This document shows, piece after piece, positions 6,816-16,760 of a stretch of 64,000 nucleotides of DNA (positions are counted from its first letter, which is position 1; each line of letters begins with the position of its first letter). Under the pieces are notes generated by a model, which had not been told where the DNA came from, did no database searches, and was given only the letters and a program-made list of their open reading frames with translations. The stretch is from Roseivirga echinicomitans. Lineage in GTDB: Bacteria > Bacteroidota > Bacteroidia > Cytophagales > Cyclobacteriaceae. The translations under genes and the position numbers were made by a program. The stretch covers positions 1 to 64,000 of the forward strand of contig NZ_LRDB01000051.1 in the NCBI RefSeq assembly GCF_001592935.1. Direction: 5' to 3'.

Positions 6816-9629
6816 TTACCTGCTTAGGTACAAATTCCTTTTTGAGTAGATCTCCAAGAAATAATCATCCATGAGATCTTCTATAAAGTAAATGGCCTCA
6901 CCAGTAGACTTCATCTCTGGCCCAAGTTCCTTGTTCACGTTCGGGAATTTATGGAATGAGAAAACCGGTTCTTTAATGGCGTAGCCTTTCTTAACTGGCT
7001 TGAAATCAAAGTCTTTGATCTTTTTCTCACCCAACATTACCATTGTAGCGTACTTCACATATGGCTCTTGGTAGGCTTTACCTATAAACGGAACGGTTCT
7101 CGATGCCCTTGGGTTCGCTTCAATGATATAAACTTTATCATTTTTTATGGCGAACTGAATATTGATCAGCCCAACAGTGTTGAGCGCAAGTGCAATTTTC
7201 TTAGTGTGTGCCTCAATTTGTCTGATAATAAAATCACCAAGACTATAAGGAGGAAGCACAGCATATGAGTCACCAGAGTGAATTCCAGCGGGTTCAATGT
7301 GTTCCATAATTCCTATGATGTAAACATCTTCTCCATCACAAATGGCATCGGCTTCCGCCTCAATCGCATTTTCTAAGAAGTGATCCAGCAACACGCGGTT
7401 ACCAGGGATGTCCTTTAGGATGTTGATGACGTGCTCTTCAAGCTCTTGCTCGTTGATCACGATCTTCATGCTCTGGCCTCCTAGCACGTAAGAAGGACGC
7501 ACTAGCAATGGGAAGCCCAAGATCTTCGAAAGCTCTATGGCTTCGTCAGCGTCTTCAATTACACCGAACTTAGGGTAAGGAATGTTGTTTTCGGCCAATA
7601 GCTCTGAGAAACGACCGCGGTCTTCTGCCAAATCAAGGGCATCGTAACTTGTGCCGATGATTTTGATCCCGTAACGATCAAGTTTCTCTGCCAATTTCAA
7701 GGCAGTTTGCCCGCCCAATTGAACAATTACACCTTCTGGTTTTTCATGAAGAATGATGTCGTAAATGTGTTCCCAGAAAACTGGTTCGAAGTAGAGTTTA
7801 TCTGCTACATCAAAATCTGTAGAAACCGTTTCAGGGTTACAGTTGATCATGATGGTTTCGTAACCACATTCTTTGGCGGCCAATAAGCCGTGAACGCATG
7901 AGTAATCAAATTCAATTCCTTGTCCGATACGGTTAGGTCCCGAACCTAGAATGATCACCTTTTTCTTGTCACTGCTAATCGATTCGTTTTCTTCATCGAA
8001 AGACGAGTAGTAGTATGGCGTTTGGGCTTCGAACTCAGCTGCGCAGGTGTCCACGAGCTTGTACACTCGTTTGATGCCCATTTCGTGTCTTTTATTGAAA
8101 ACCTCGCTTTCAAGACATTTAATCAAATGCGCGATTTGTCTGTCGGCATAACCTTTTTCCTTGGCCATTCTTAGCAGGCTTTCAGGTAAAGATTGAAGGT
8201 TGTGCTTTTCAATTTCATCTTCCAACTGGATCATTTCTTCAATTTGCTGAAGGAACCACTTGTCGATTTTCGTTTTCCTCTGGATGGTTTTTAAAGGAAT
8301 CCCAAGTTTGAAGGCATCATAGATATGGAAAAGTCTATCCCAGCTTGGGTTTTCTAAGCTGTAGAGTAGGGCGGCTTGGTCTTTTAATTCCTTGCCATCG
8401 GCTCCTAATCCATTACGCTTGATTTCTAATGATTGACATGCTTTTTGAAGTGCTTCTTGGAAGTTTCGGCCAATTCCCATGGCTTCACCTACCGACTTCA
8501 TTTGCAAGCCAAGTTTTCTGTCAGAACCTTTGAATTTGTCAAAGTTCCAACGTGGTATTTTCACGATTACATAATCCAATGCTGGCTCGAAGAAGGCCGA
8601 TGTGGTTTTTGTAATCTGGTTTTTCAATTCATCTAAGTTGTAACCAATGGCCAACTTAGCGGCAATTTTCGCAATTGGGTAACCCGTAGCTTTAGATGCT
8701 AATGCCGAAGACCTCGAAACACGAGGGTTGATTTCGATACCAACAATGGTGTCGTCTTCTGGATTAACCGAGAATTGTACATTACAACCTCCAGCAAACT
8801 GCCCAATGGCGTTCATCATTTTGATGGCCAAGTCACGCATTTCTTGGTAAGTCGTGTCTGGTAAGGTCATGGCAGGCGCCACAGTAATTGAATCGCCAGT
8901 ATGCACGCCCATCGGATCAAAGTTCTCAATAGAACAGATGATGATGACGTTGCCAATATTGTCTCTTAGTAATTCAAGTTCGTATTCTTTCCAACCCAAA
9001 ATACTTTGCTCTACCAGTACTTCGTGAATTGGTGAAGCATTTAAGCCATGCGTTAGCGCAGCGTCAAATTCTTCTTGGGTGTTGACAAAACCACCACCAT
9101 AACCTCCTAATGTATAGGAAGGACGAATTACGAGCGGAAAGCCAATTTCTTGTGCAATTTCTTTTCCTTTTAAGAATGAAGTTGCGGTCTCTCCTTTACA
9201 AACGTTAACATCGATTTCCTGCATCTTCAACCTGAATTTCTCACGATCTTCAGTGGTTTCGATGGCATTAATGTCTACGCCAATAATTCTAACATCATAC
9301 TTTTTCCAAATTCCGGCTTTGTCACAGTCAATCGCCAAATTGAGTGCGGTTTGGCCTCCCATTGTAGGAAGTACTGCATCAATTTGATGTTTTTCTAGAA
9401 TTTCAATGATCGACCTTTTGGTTAAAGGTTTCAGATAAACATTATCGGCCGTTACCGGATCGGTCATGATTGTGGCAGGATTGGAATTGATGAGGGTTAC
9501 CTCGATTCCTTCTTCCCTTAATGATTTTGAAGCTTGAGTACCAGAATAATCAAATTCACAAGCTTGTCCGATGATGATAGGCCCACTTCCGATGATGAGG
9601 ACAGATTTTATGCTATTGTCTTTAGGCAT
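6816..9629 (-). CDS. carB: Carbamoyl-phosphate synthase large subunit, lacking the allosteric domain
   Basis: CarB makes carbamoyl phosphate from bicarbonate, ATP and CarA-derived ammonia for pyrimidine and arginine synthesis. Both ATP-grasp halves are intact: LIIGSGPIIIGQACEFDYSG at the N-terminus, RPSYTLGGYGGG, EINPRVSRSSALASKATGYP, then the second half IILGSGPNRIGQGIEFDYSC, RPSYVLGGQSM and EANPRASRTVPFIGKA. The protein is 937 aa and stops just after the second half. The E. coli enzyme (1073 aa) continues with an MGS-like domain that binds UMP, IMP and ornithine, so this enzyme cannot have that regulation. carA is not adjacent. The arginine operon at 47-54 kb is a consumer of the product. 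Confidence 0.97.
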   Translation of the reverse strand: MPKDNSIKSVLIIGSGPIIIGQACEFDYSGTQASKSLREEGIEVTLINSNPATIMTDPVTADNVYLKPLTKRSIIEILEKHQIDAVLPTMGGQTALNLAIDCDKAGIWKKYDVRIIGVDINAIETTEDREKFRLKMQEIDVNVCKGETATSFLKGKEIAQEIGFPLVIRPSYTLGGYGGGFVNTQEEFDAALTHGLNASPIHEVLVEQSILGWKEYELELLRDNIGNVIIICSIENFDPMGVHTGDSITVAPAMTLPDTTYQEMRDLAIKMMNAIGQFAGGCNVQFSVNPEDDTIVGIEINPRVSRSSALASKATGYPIAKIAAKLAIGYNLDELKNQITKTTSAFFEPALDYVIVKIPRWNFDKFKGSDRKLGLQMKSVGEAMGIGRNFQEALQKACQSLEIKRNGLGADGKELKDQAALLYSLENPSWDRLFHIYDAFKLGIPLKTIQRKTKIDKWFLQQIEEMIQLEDEIEKHNLQSLPESLLRMAKEKGYADRQIAHLIKCLESEVFNKRHEMGIKRVYKLVDTCAAEFEAQTPYYYSSFDEENESISSDKKKVIILGSGPNRIGQGIEFDYSCVHGLLAAKECGYETIMINCNPETVSTDFDVADKLYFEPVFWEHIYDIILHEKPEGVIVQLGGQTALKLAEKLDRYGIKIIGTSYDALDLAEDRGRFSELLAENNIPYPKFGVIEDADEAIELSKILGFPLLVRPSYVLGGQSMKIVINEQELEEHVINILKDIPGNRVLLDHFLENAIEAEADAICDGEDVYIIGIMEHIEPAGIHSGDSYAVLPPYSLGDFIIRQIEAHTKKIALALNTVGLINIQFAIKNDKVYIIEANPRASRTVPFIGKAYQEPYVKYATMVMLGEKKIKDFDFKPVKKGYAIKEPVFSFHKFPNVNKELGPEMKSTGEAIYFIEDLMDDYFLEIYSKRNLYLSR

Positions 9630-9671
9630 TTGTAAGAGGTACGTGCGGTTTTACTAGGGTGTAAATTGGCA

Positions 9672-9700
9672 CAAAGTTATGGCGTAAAACTTATAATCAA
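9672..9700 (-). promoter_or_regulatory. Predicted carB promoter
   Basis: On the minus strand TTG (9698-9700), 18 nt, then TAACTTTG (9672-9679) fits the Bacteroidota consensus exactly at the -7 box. The carB ATG follows 42 nt downstream. Confidence 0.65.
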
Positions 9701-9822
9701 AACCAAGAAGAGGCTAATTCTAATATTTGGCATCTGTGAATGATTTTATGGAAGTTTTGGCCCAATTGCAGGGAAAAAAAGTTTAAATTCAGATTAATAT
9801 TCTATGCTAATAAAACAACACT

Positions 9823-10248
9823 ATGAAAAATTTGAAATCACTTTTAACACTTACATTGAGCTTGCTTTTGGCAATTTCTATTGTGGGCTGCGCATCAGGT
9901 AAGGCAACGGCTAATGATACAGCTAAGGTTGAGAAGAAAGCCAAGGAAAAGGCTTATGACCCAAGAGGCGTTTGGGACTATAGCGTGCAAACGCCTGACA
10001 CTGATAGTTATGGTATTATGCGAATTACTGGAGACAATGGTCTTTATGCAGCTGTAATGGAAACAGACCAATTTGGCACACTGAATGTTTCTGGATTCAC
10101 TGTAGTAGGAAAAGCTTTTTCTGGAGCCATTGATGTAATGGGTACTACCGCCAATATTGAAGGTTCTTTTGATGGCGATAGTATGTCGGGCTATGTAAAT
10201 ATGGGTGCTGACTCATTCCCAGTTCAAGGAACAAGGAAATCGAATTAA
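9823..10248 (+). CDS. Hypothetical lipoprotein
   Basis: A 141-aa lipoprotein with a signal peptide and lipobox IVGC (Cys23), a Lys-rich linker, then a domain starting DPRGVWDYSVQTPD. The domain is rich in beta-strand (GIMRITGDNG, GSFDGDSMSGYVNMG). It may be a small lipocalin-like or META-like barrel, but no family is recognised. A perfect 30-bp palindromic terminator separates it from convergent lpdA. Confidence 0.6.
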   Translation: MKNLKSLLTLTLSLLLAISIVGCASGKATANDTAKVEKKAKEKAYDPRGVWDYSVQTPDTDSYGIMRITGDNGLYAAVMETDQFGTLNVSGFTVVGKAFSGAIDVMGTTANIEGSFDGDSMSGYVNMGADSFPVQGTRKSN

Positions 10249-10280
10249 ATTAGAACACTAAAGATTTTTAATTAAAAAAT

Positions 10281-10310
10281 AAAGAAGGCCGTCATATGAC
10301 GGCCTTCTTT
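10281..10310. terminator. Perfect 30-bp palindromic bidirectional terminator
   Basis: AAAGAAGGCCGTCA is followed at once by its full reverse complement (10281-10310), with A/T-rich flanks on both sides. It lies between the convergent lipoprotein gene and the odhA-odhB-lpdA operon and can serve both. Confidence 0.85.
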
Positions 10311-10335
10311 CGTTCTATGCTATTTAGGTTATTGC

Positions 10336-11736
10336 TTAGATATGCAACGCTCTATTGTCGGTTGCAGCTAAACAAGCCTCCTTAAATGCTTCCGTATAGG
10401 TTGGGTGCGCATGCGACATTCTTGCAATGTCTTCGGCACTTGCTCTGAACTCCATAGCAACAACTGCCTCAGCAATCATATCTGCTGTTCTTGGGCCAAT
10501 CATATGTACACCTAGAATTTCGTCTGTATTCTTATCGGCTAATACTTTTACTAAACCATCAGTGTCCATTGAAGCTCTAGCTCTACCTGAAGCTTTGAAA
10601 GGAAATGAACCAGTTTTGTATTCAACTCCTTTTTCCTTCAACTGCTCTTCAGTATAGCCTACGGCTGCTACTTCTGGCCAAGTATACACCACACCTGGAA
10701 TTAGGTTGTAGTTGATGTGCGGCTTTTGGCCCATCATAGTTTCCGCTACGAAAACACCTTCCTCTTCAGCCTTATGGGCTAGCATGGCACCTTTGATGAC
10801 ATCACCAATGGCGTAAACGTTATCCACTTTGGTTTTTAAATGCTCATCTACTTCGATTCGACCGCGATCATCTGGCGTAATGCCAATGTTCTCTAAGCCC
10901 AAACCTTCAGTGTAAGGCTTTCTTCCAATTGAAACCAAGCAGTAATCTGCATTCAATTCAACTGTTTCGCCTTTCTTGTTTTCAGCTTTAACGGTTACGT
11001 TTTTCGTTGTGCCCTTTACTTCGGTTACTTTATGACCTAGGTAGAAGTTGAAGCCGAGCTTTTTCAACGATTTCTTCAACTCACGTCCCATAGTACTGTC
11101 CATAGTCGGGATAAGCGAATCCATGTATTCTACTACAGATACTTCGGCACCCAAACGGGCATACACCGAACCTAATTCCATTCCAATTACACCACCGCCA
11201 ATAACGATCAAGTGCTTTGGTATCTCTTTAAGCTCTAAGGCTTCGGTAGAAGTGATGACACGCTTTTTATCAATTTTGATGAATGGAAGCGAAGAAGGTT
11301 TTGAGCCTGTAGCGATGATTACTTTATCAGTTTCAAGCTTGGTTTCTTTGCCGTCTTTATCGGTAACCTTGATGTTATTTTTGTCTATAAATGAACCAAG
11401 ACCAGTGTGAACATCAATTTTATTCTTCTTCATTAAGAAGGCGATACCGTTTACGTTATCTGTTACAACACCTGCCTTACGGTCGATCATTTGTTTTAGA
11501 TTTACCTGAAGGTTGTCTAATTCAATGCCGTGCGTTTTGAAGGTGTGCGCTGCGTTATGGTAATGCTCTGAGGAATCGAGTAATGCTTTTGAAGGAATAC
11601 AACCTACGTTTAAGCAAGTTCCGCCTAATGTATCGTATTTTTCGATGATGGCCACTTTCATTCCTAGCTGAGCGCAACGAATAGCTGCTACATAACCGCC
11701 AGGACCCGAACCAATCACTGTTACATCATATTTCAT
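10336..11736 (-). CDS. lpdA: Dihydrolipoyl dehydrogenase (E3)
   Basis: E3 reoxidises dihydrolipoamide on E2, passing electrons through FAD and a redox disulfide to NAD+. It has 466 aa. The FAD fold GSGPGGYVAA is followed by the disulfide motif GGTCLNVGC (Cys41/Cys46), the NAD-binding GGGVIGMELGSVYARLGAEV, and the C-terminal His444/Glu449 dyad in HAHPTYTE. It lies 30 bp behind odhB, the last gene of the 2-oxoglutarate dehydrogenase operon. It may also serve other lipoyl complexes. Confidence 0.97.
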   Translation of the reverse strand: MKYDVTVIGSGPGGYVAAIRCAQLGMKVAIIEKYDTLGGTCLNVGCIPSKALLDSSEHYHNAAHTFKTHGIELDNLQVNLKQMIDRKAGVVTDNVNGIAFLMKKNKIDVHTGLGSFIDKNNIKVTDKDGKETKLETDKVIIATGSKPSSLPFIKIDKKRVITSTEALELKEIPKHLIVIGGGVIGMELGSVYARLGAEVSVVEYMDSLIPTMDSTMGRELKKSLKKLGFNFYLGHKVTEVKGTTKNVTVKAENKKGETVELNADYCLVSIGRKPYTEGLGLENIGITPDDRGRIEVDEHLKTKVDNVYAIGDVIKGAMLAHKAEEEGVFVAETMMGQKPHINYNLIPGVVYTWPEVAAVGYTEEQLKEKGVEYKTGSFPFKASGRARASMDTDGLVKVLADKNTDEILGVHMIGPRTADMIAEAVVAMEFRASAEDIARMSHAHPTYTEAFKEACLAATDNRALHI

Positions 11737-11766
11737 ATCTACGATTTTGGATGTTTGATTTTAGAT

Positions 11767-13311
11767 TTATACTCCTAATAATAGTCTGGTTGGATCTTCG
11801 AGCAATTCTTTTACCCTTACCAAGAAGCTCACTGACTCTCTTCCGTCCACAATACGGTGATCGTAAGAAAGGGCTAAGTACATAATTGGAAGAATTTCAA
11901 CCTGACCGTTTACTGCCATTGGACGTTCCACAATGTTGTGCATTCCCAAAATAGCTGATTGTGGAGAGTTGATAATTGGAGTGGAAAGCATAGAACCGAA
12001 AACACCTCCGTTGGTAATGGTGAAGGTTCCTCCAGTCATTTCTTCAATGGTAAGTTTACCATCTCTTGCCTTCAAGGCCAACCTCATCACTTCTTTTTCA
12101 ATTTGGTCGAAGGTCATGCTTTCGGCATTTCTGATTACAGGAACCATCAAACCTTTTGGTGCTGATACCGCAATAGAAACATCCACGAAATCGTGATAAA
12201 TGATTTCGTTACCATCGATCTGAGCATTTACTGCTGGCCAATCTTTGGCAGCCATGGTTACCGCTTTGGTAAAGAATGACATAAAACCCAAACCAATTTC
12301 ATGTTTGGCTTTGAATGACTCTTTGTATTTCTTACGAATGTCCATGATAGGCTTCATGTTCACTTCGTTGAAGGTAGTGAGCATGGCAGTTTCGTTTTTC
12401 ACCGAAACCAAACGCTTCGCTACTGTTTTTCTTAAAGCCGACATGCGCTCTCTGCTCTCGTTACGTCCGCCTGGAACACTAATCGCTGGAGCTGAATCTT
12501 CTTTTTTGCTTTCAGGCGCTTTAGGTGCTGGTGCAGATTTCTGAGCACTTTCAGCATCTTCTTTGGTGATCCTGCCGTCTACGCCCGTTCCTTTTACTGA
12601 TTTAGGATCAATTCCTTTTTCAGCTAAAATTTTAGCCGCTGCCGGAGAGGCATGGCCTGTGGCATAAGTTTGATCTTGAGAAGAAGATTGAGAAGTTGGA
12701 GCTGAACTCGTTGTAGCTTTAGCCTCTGCTTGTGGCGCACCGCCTTCCGTCACTTCAATTTTACAAATCGTTGCACCGATTTCGATAGTGTCGCCTTCTT
12801 CTGCAATAATGGTAAGTATACCAGATGCTTCGGCAGGTAATTCAAAAGTTGCTTTATCCGAATCTACTTCTGCAATAATCTCGTCAAGTTCTACATAATC
12901 GCCAGTGTTTTTCAGCCAGCTAGAAATGGTGACCTCAGTAATCGATTCACCAACAGTAGGCACAATCATTTCCTTGGTTTCACCAGTAGGTTTTGGTCCA
13001 GCACTTTCTTTGGCTTCAGCTTTTGGAGCTTCCTTGGCTGAATCCTTTTCTGGTGCAGGGGCACTGCTTCCAGCTGCATCTGTATCAATTTCACAGATGG
13101 TAGCGCCAATTTCTAGCGTGTCACCTTCTTGGGCGATAATGTGCAATTTGCCTGCGGCTTCGGCATTCAGTTCAAATGTGGCTTTGTCTGATTCCAGCTC
13201 ACAAATAACTTCATCCATTTCCACAGACTCACCTTCTTTTTTGAACCATTGGGCAATTGTAACCTCGGTTATTGACTCTCCAACGGTAGGTACTTTGATT
13301 TCAAGACTCAT
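11767..13311 (-). CDS. odhB: Dihydrolipoyllysine succinyltransferase (E2), two lipoyl domains
   Basis: This E2 transfers the succinyl group from lipoyl-lysine to CoA in the 2-oxoglutarate dehydrogenase complex. It has 514 aa and two similar lipoyl domains: residues 1-76 with Lys43 in [11 protein letters not shown], and about 113-186 with Lys153 in [11 protein letters not shown], joined by an Ala/Pro/Glu linker. A peripheral E3-binding domain lies at about 217-255 ([16 protein letters not shown]). The catalytic domain ends with SYDHRIVDG (His485, Asp489). E. coli SucB has a single lipoyl domain. The odhB start lies 6 bp after the odhA stop, so coupled translation is likely. Confidence 0.96.
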   Translation of the reverse strand: MSLEIKVPTVGESITEVTIAQWFKKEGESVEMDEVICELESDKATFELNAEAAGKLHIIAQEGDTLEIGATICEIDTDAAGSSAPAPEKDSAKEAPKAEAKESAGPKPTGETKEMIVPTVGESITEVTISSWLKNTGDYVELDEIIAEVDSDKATFELPAEASGILTIIAEEGDTIEIGATICKIEVTEGGAPQAEAKATTSSAPTSQSSSQDQTYATGHASPAAAKILAEKGIDPKSVKGTGVDGRITKEDAESAQKSAPAPKAPESKKEDSAPAISVPGGRNESRERMSALRKTVAKRLVSVKNETAMLTTFNEVNMKPIMDIRKKYKESFKAKHEIGLGFMSFFTKAVTMAAKDWPAVNAQIDGNEIIYHDFVDVSIAVSAPKGLMVPVIRNAESMTFDQIEKEVMRLALKARDGKLTIEEMTGGTFTITNGGVFGSMLSTPIINSPQSAILGMHNIVERPMAVNGQVEILPIMYLALSYDHRIVDGRESVSFLVRVKELLEDPTRLLLGV

Positions 13312-13317
13312 GATTTC

Positions 13318-16068
13318 TTAATTTTTTGCGAAAGCTTGATCGACTAATTTTTGTTGCTCGGCAGCGTGTACTTTGGCATAACCTGTAGCAGGCGAAGCAC
13401 TCGCTTTACGAGATATTAATGTAAGAGCTGTGTCTTTGTAGGCCCTTAGTACAAAACACCAGTAACCCATGTTTTCAGGTTCTTCTTGTACCCAGAAAAC
13501 TTCTGCTCCTTTATATTGGCTCAGGATTGCGTTTACCTGTGTCGTTGGGAATGGCTGAATTTGCTCTACCCTAACAATGGCTACATCTTTACGCTTTTCA
13601 GCTTCTTGGCGTTCAAGTAGATCGTAATAGATTTTCCCAGAACAAAGGAGCACGCGTTTTACAGATTTAGCAGTTACGTAATCATCGCCAATTACCTCTT
13701 GGAAACGACCTGAAGTAAAGTCTTCTATTGGTGAAACCACCTTTGGGTGACGCAATAGAGATTTTGGAGACATAATCACCAATGGTTTTCTGAATTCCCA
13801 TGTCAACTGTCTTCTCAATGCATGGAAGAAGTTGGCAGGCGTGGTAATATTGGCCACTACCATGTTGTATTCAGCACTCAATTGTAAGTAGCGTTCAGGT
13901 CTTGCATTTGAATGCTCCGGGCCTTGGCCTTCATAACCATGAGGAAGAAGAAGTACTAAACCATTCATGCGCTGCCATTTGGTTTCAGAACATGAAATGA
14001 ACTGATCTACCATTACTTGGGCACCGTTGGCAAAATCACCGAATTGACCTTCCCATAAAGTAAGTGCATTCGGATTGGCCATCGCGTATCCAAACTCAAA
14101 ACCCATTACACCAAACTCAGAAAGTAGGGAGTTGTAAATTTCGAATTCATTGTCCGCACCAATATTGTTTAAGCTGTTATATGCTTCGTTCGTGCTTGCA
14201 TCGTGTAACACGGCATGTCTGTGCGAGAATGTTCCTCTTTGAACATCCTGGCCTGTTAAACGTACTTTTTTGCCATCCAGCAAAAGTGATCCATAAGCCA
14301 AAAGTTCACCTGCTGCCCAGTTCAAAGACTTGTCTTTAAAGAACATGTCTTTACGTTGCTTCAACTGCTTTTCTATCTGCTTTAAGGGCTTGAATCCTTT
14401 TGGAATGGTAGTAAGAGCATCAGCGACCTTCTTTAAAGTATCACTTGAAATTCCAGTTTCTGGTGACTGTTCAAAATCCTCAGGAGTTGATCTTCGCAAA
14501 TTTCGCCATTCTTCTTCTAAGGCTTGGTATACATAAGGTAGCGGCTTTTGCTTCACCAAATTCAATCGGTCTTGAAGCAGGCTTCTGAATTCTTTGTCTA
14601 ACTTCTTGGCCAAAGCTCCTTCGATCTCTCCTTTTTCGATCAACTGTTTGTTATACACCTCGCGTGGGTTCGGGTGTTTTGAAATGATATTATACAAGGA
14701 AGGCTGTGTGAACTTAGGTTCGTCACTTTCATTGTGGCCGTGTCTACGGTAGCAAACCATGTCCACAAAAATATCTTCACCAAATTTTTGTCTGTATTCT
14801 GTAGCAAACTGAACACAGAAAACTACTGCTTCAGGATCGTCACCATTAACATGAAGCACGGGGGCGTCAATAATTTTCGCTACATCTGTAGAGTAAATAC
14901 TTGAACGAGCATCGTCAAAGTCGGTAGTAAAGCCAACTTGGTTGTTAATTACAAAGTGGATGGTTCCGCCTGTATTGTAGCCTTCCAAGTTGCCCATTTG
15001 AGTTACCTCATATACAATACCTTGTGCGGCAACAGCAGCATCACCATGAACAAGTATTGGTAATATTTTAGTACGATCTCTATTGTATTCCTCGTCACCT
15101 TTGGCCCTTACGAAGCCTTCAACCACTGGATTTACCGCTTCTAAGTGAGAAGGGTTAGGCGCAAGTTTAAGCTCCACTTTTTCACCGTTTACCGCAGTAA
15201 CTTGGCTTGAGAAGCCCATATGATACTTAACGTCACCATCACCCATGGTGAGGTCTGGTGTAGAATTTCCTTCAAATTCACTAAAGATTTGCTCATAGGT
15301 TTTGCCCATGATGTTGGCCAAAACGTTTAAGCGACCACGGTGGGCCATTCCAATCATTACTTCTTTAACACCAAGTTCGGCACCTTTATTAATAATGGCA
15401 TCCAAAGCGGCAATTGTAGTTTCACCACCTTCTAAAGAGAATCTCTTCTGGCCTAAATATTTGGTGTGAAGGAAGTTCTCGAAAACTACGGCCTCGTTGA
15501 GTTTGCTTAGAATTCTTTCGCGCTGCGCATGAGACGGCTTAAATGAAAGCGCATCTTTTTCAATTTTTTCTCTGAGCCACTTTAGTTTTTCAGGATCACG
15601 CACATACATGTATTCGAAACCGACAGTCCCTTCATATATGAATTTAAGCGTTTCAATGATTTTCCTTAAAGGCGCTTTACCGATCCCCAATTCTTCACCA
15701 GAAATAAATAAAGTATCTAAATCCGCCTCGTTAAGGTTGAAGTCGGCCAATTCAAGAATTGGCTTTCTGTCTTTTCTTTCCCTAACTGGGTTGGTTTTAG
15801 ATCTTAGGTGCGCTCTGGTTCTGTAAGCGTGGATCAGGTTTCTTACCTGAACCTCTTTGTCTGAAACGGTATTGCTACCAGTAGCAGTTTGACTAGCGCC
15901 CGCTGCTTGACCATTTGGCAGCATTGGATACTCCGTTTGAGCGAACTCAAAACCTTCGAAGAATTTTTTCCAACCCTCGTCAATACTGTTGGGGTCATTT
16001 TTGAATTGCTGATAAAGAGCTTCTAAAGCCTTAGGATCTGCATTGCTTAAATAAGAATAATTATCCAT
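13318..16068 (-). CDS. odhA: 2-oxoglutarate dehydrogenase E1 component
   Basis: This thiamine-diphosphate enzyme decarboxylates 2-oxoglutarate and loads the succinyl group on E2. It has 916 aa from the chosen start. It opens with MDNYSYLSNAD, which matches E1o N-termini, and includes IGMAHRGRLNVLANIMGK, the VHGDAAVAAQGI region, the NNQVGFTT segment and the LLPHGYEGQGPEHSNARPER motif. A longer frame reaches a codon at 16098, but that codon lies inside the predicted -7 promoter box at 16096-16103, so the ATG at 16068 is preferred. It is the first gene of the odhA-odhB-lpdA operon. Confidence 0.96.
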   Translation of the reverse strand: MDNYSYLSNADPKALEALYQQFKNDPNSIDEGWKKFFEGFEFAQTEYPMLPNGQAAGASQTATGSNTVSDKEVQVRNLIHAYRTRAHLRSKTNPVRERKDRKPILELADFNLNEADLDTLFISGEELGIGKAPLRKIIETLKFIYEGTVGFEYMYVRDPEKLKWLREKIEKDALSFKPSHAQRERILSKLNEAVVFENFLHTKYLGQKRFSLEGGETTIAALDAIINKGAELGVKEVMIGMAHRGRLNVLANIMGKTYEQIFSEFEGNSTPDLTMGDGDVKYHMGFSSQVTAVNGEKVELKLAPNPSHLEAVNPVVEGFVRAKGDEEYNRDRTKILPILVHGDAAVAAQGIVYEVTQMGNLEGYNTGGTIHFVINNQVGFTTDFDDARSSIYSTDVAKIIDAPVLHVNGDDPEAVVFCVQFATEYRQKFGEDIFVDMVCYRRHGHNESDEPKFTQPSLYNIISKHPNPREVYNKQLIEKGEIEGALAKKLDKEFRSLLQDRLNLVKQKPLPYVYQALEEEWRNLRRSTPEDFEQSPETGISSDTLKKVADALTTIPKGFKPLKQIEKQLKQRKDMFFKDKSLNWAAGELLAYGSLLLDGKKVRLTGQDVQRGTFSHRHAVLHDASTNEAYNSLNNIGADNEFEIYNSLLSEFGVMGFEFGYAMANPNALTLWEGQFGDFANGAQVMVDQFISCSETKWQRMNGLVLLLPHGYEGQGPEHSNARPERYLQLSAEYNMVVANITTPANFFHALRRQLTWEFRKPLVIMSPKSLLRHPKVVSPIEDFTSGRFQEVIGDDYVTAKSVKRVLLCSGKIYYDLLERQEAEKRKDVAIVRVEQIQPFPTTQVNAILSQYKGAEVFWVQEEPENMGYWCFVLRAYKDTALTLISRKASASPATGYAKVHAAEQQKLVDQAFAKN

Positions 16069-16095
16069 GAACAGGTGTTTGCCTCTTATGAGTAC

Positions 16096-16141
16096 CAAAG
16101 GTAGACCTTTAGTGTAGTTATTAAAAACCGCTTATGCGGTT
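16096..16141 (-). promoter_or_regulatory. Predicted odhA promoter with upstream palindrome
   Basis: The minus-strand -7 box TACCTTTG (16096-16103) is a perfect TAnnTTTG match, about 28 nt before the odhA ATG. No clear TTG lies at -33. Just upstream, the perfect inverted repeat AACCGC-TTAT-GCGGTT (16126-16141) could be an operator. The box is well supported; the role of the palindrome is a guess. Confidence 0.5.
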
Positions 16142-16461
16142 ATATAAATATGTTTGTTTTTATGTTTCGAGAAGCTGTTTTTGTTCTTTATCGTATTTGG
16201 GAGCTTATAGTTGTGTTTGTGGCGGAAGATATCTTCTATGTGAGAATAGGTAGCCATTTTGGATTACTGGATGATGTGTTGAAAGTACTTGTCCTTTTCT
16301 CAAGTAGTTAATTATTCTTTACATATAATATATATGCTATAATACATTATTGAATGTAAATAAAATATATATAATGCAAAATATAATCTTTATATAACTT
16401 TTTGATTTTTCGAATTTTGTATTTACGTTTAACTCATGTTTTACTTTTATCAAGAATAATT
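16142..16461. other. AT-rich gene-free stretch between odhA and the peptide/propeller operon
   Basis: About 320 bp with no credible reading frame. The centre (16315-16400) is very AT-rich with runs of TATATA, and TTTACAT near 16319 has an inverted counterpart ATGTAAA near 16355. It probably holds the promoter of the peptide/propeller operon, but no convincing -33/-7 pair can be named. Confidence 0.4.
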
Positions 16462-16758
16462 ATGAAAAAGAAATTTTTAATTATGGGGATGGGGCTTGTT
16501 CTAACAGTTAGCTTATTTGCTTTTAATTATCGCCCTGATGTATGGACTTATTGTATATACTCTGGGGTTTACGTTGGAGGTGGTGAAGTACCGCAAGGGG
16601 GTGTTTGTGTTATAAATGGGGAAACCCATATTGAATTCCAGGGCGATGTTGATACATCTAGATGTATGCCAGTTGGTACTTATGGGGCAAATTCTGGGCC
16701 TTGTGCAGGGAATGGGAATTTACATGCTGATACTCAAGGAGATTACAGTAATAATTAA
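16462..16758 (+). CDS. Secreted four-cysteine peptide 1
   Basis: A 98-aa protein with a signal peptide (KKKFLIMGMGLVLTVSLFAF). The mature part is small, Gly-rich and has four cysteines at 31, 49, 68 and 81, with GVC at 47-49. Peptide 2 at 17923 has cysteines at 31 and 49 too, with the same GVC. The chosen ATG begins a normal signal peptide; the longer frame from 16402 adds 20 unlikely residues. It lacks a lipobox and probably folds in the periplasm or outside with two disulfides. It is followed after 2 bp by a DUF4221-like propeller. It does not match any family I can name; Bacteroidota NVEALA-type peptides also sit near propellers but have a different motif. Confidence 0.7.
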   Translation: MKKKFLIMGMGLVLTVSLFAFNYRPDVWTYCIYSGVYVGGGEVPQGGVCVINGETHIEFQGDVDTSRCMPVGTYGANSGPCAGNGNLHADTQGDYSNN

Positions 16759-16760
16759 GT

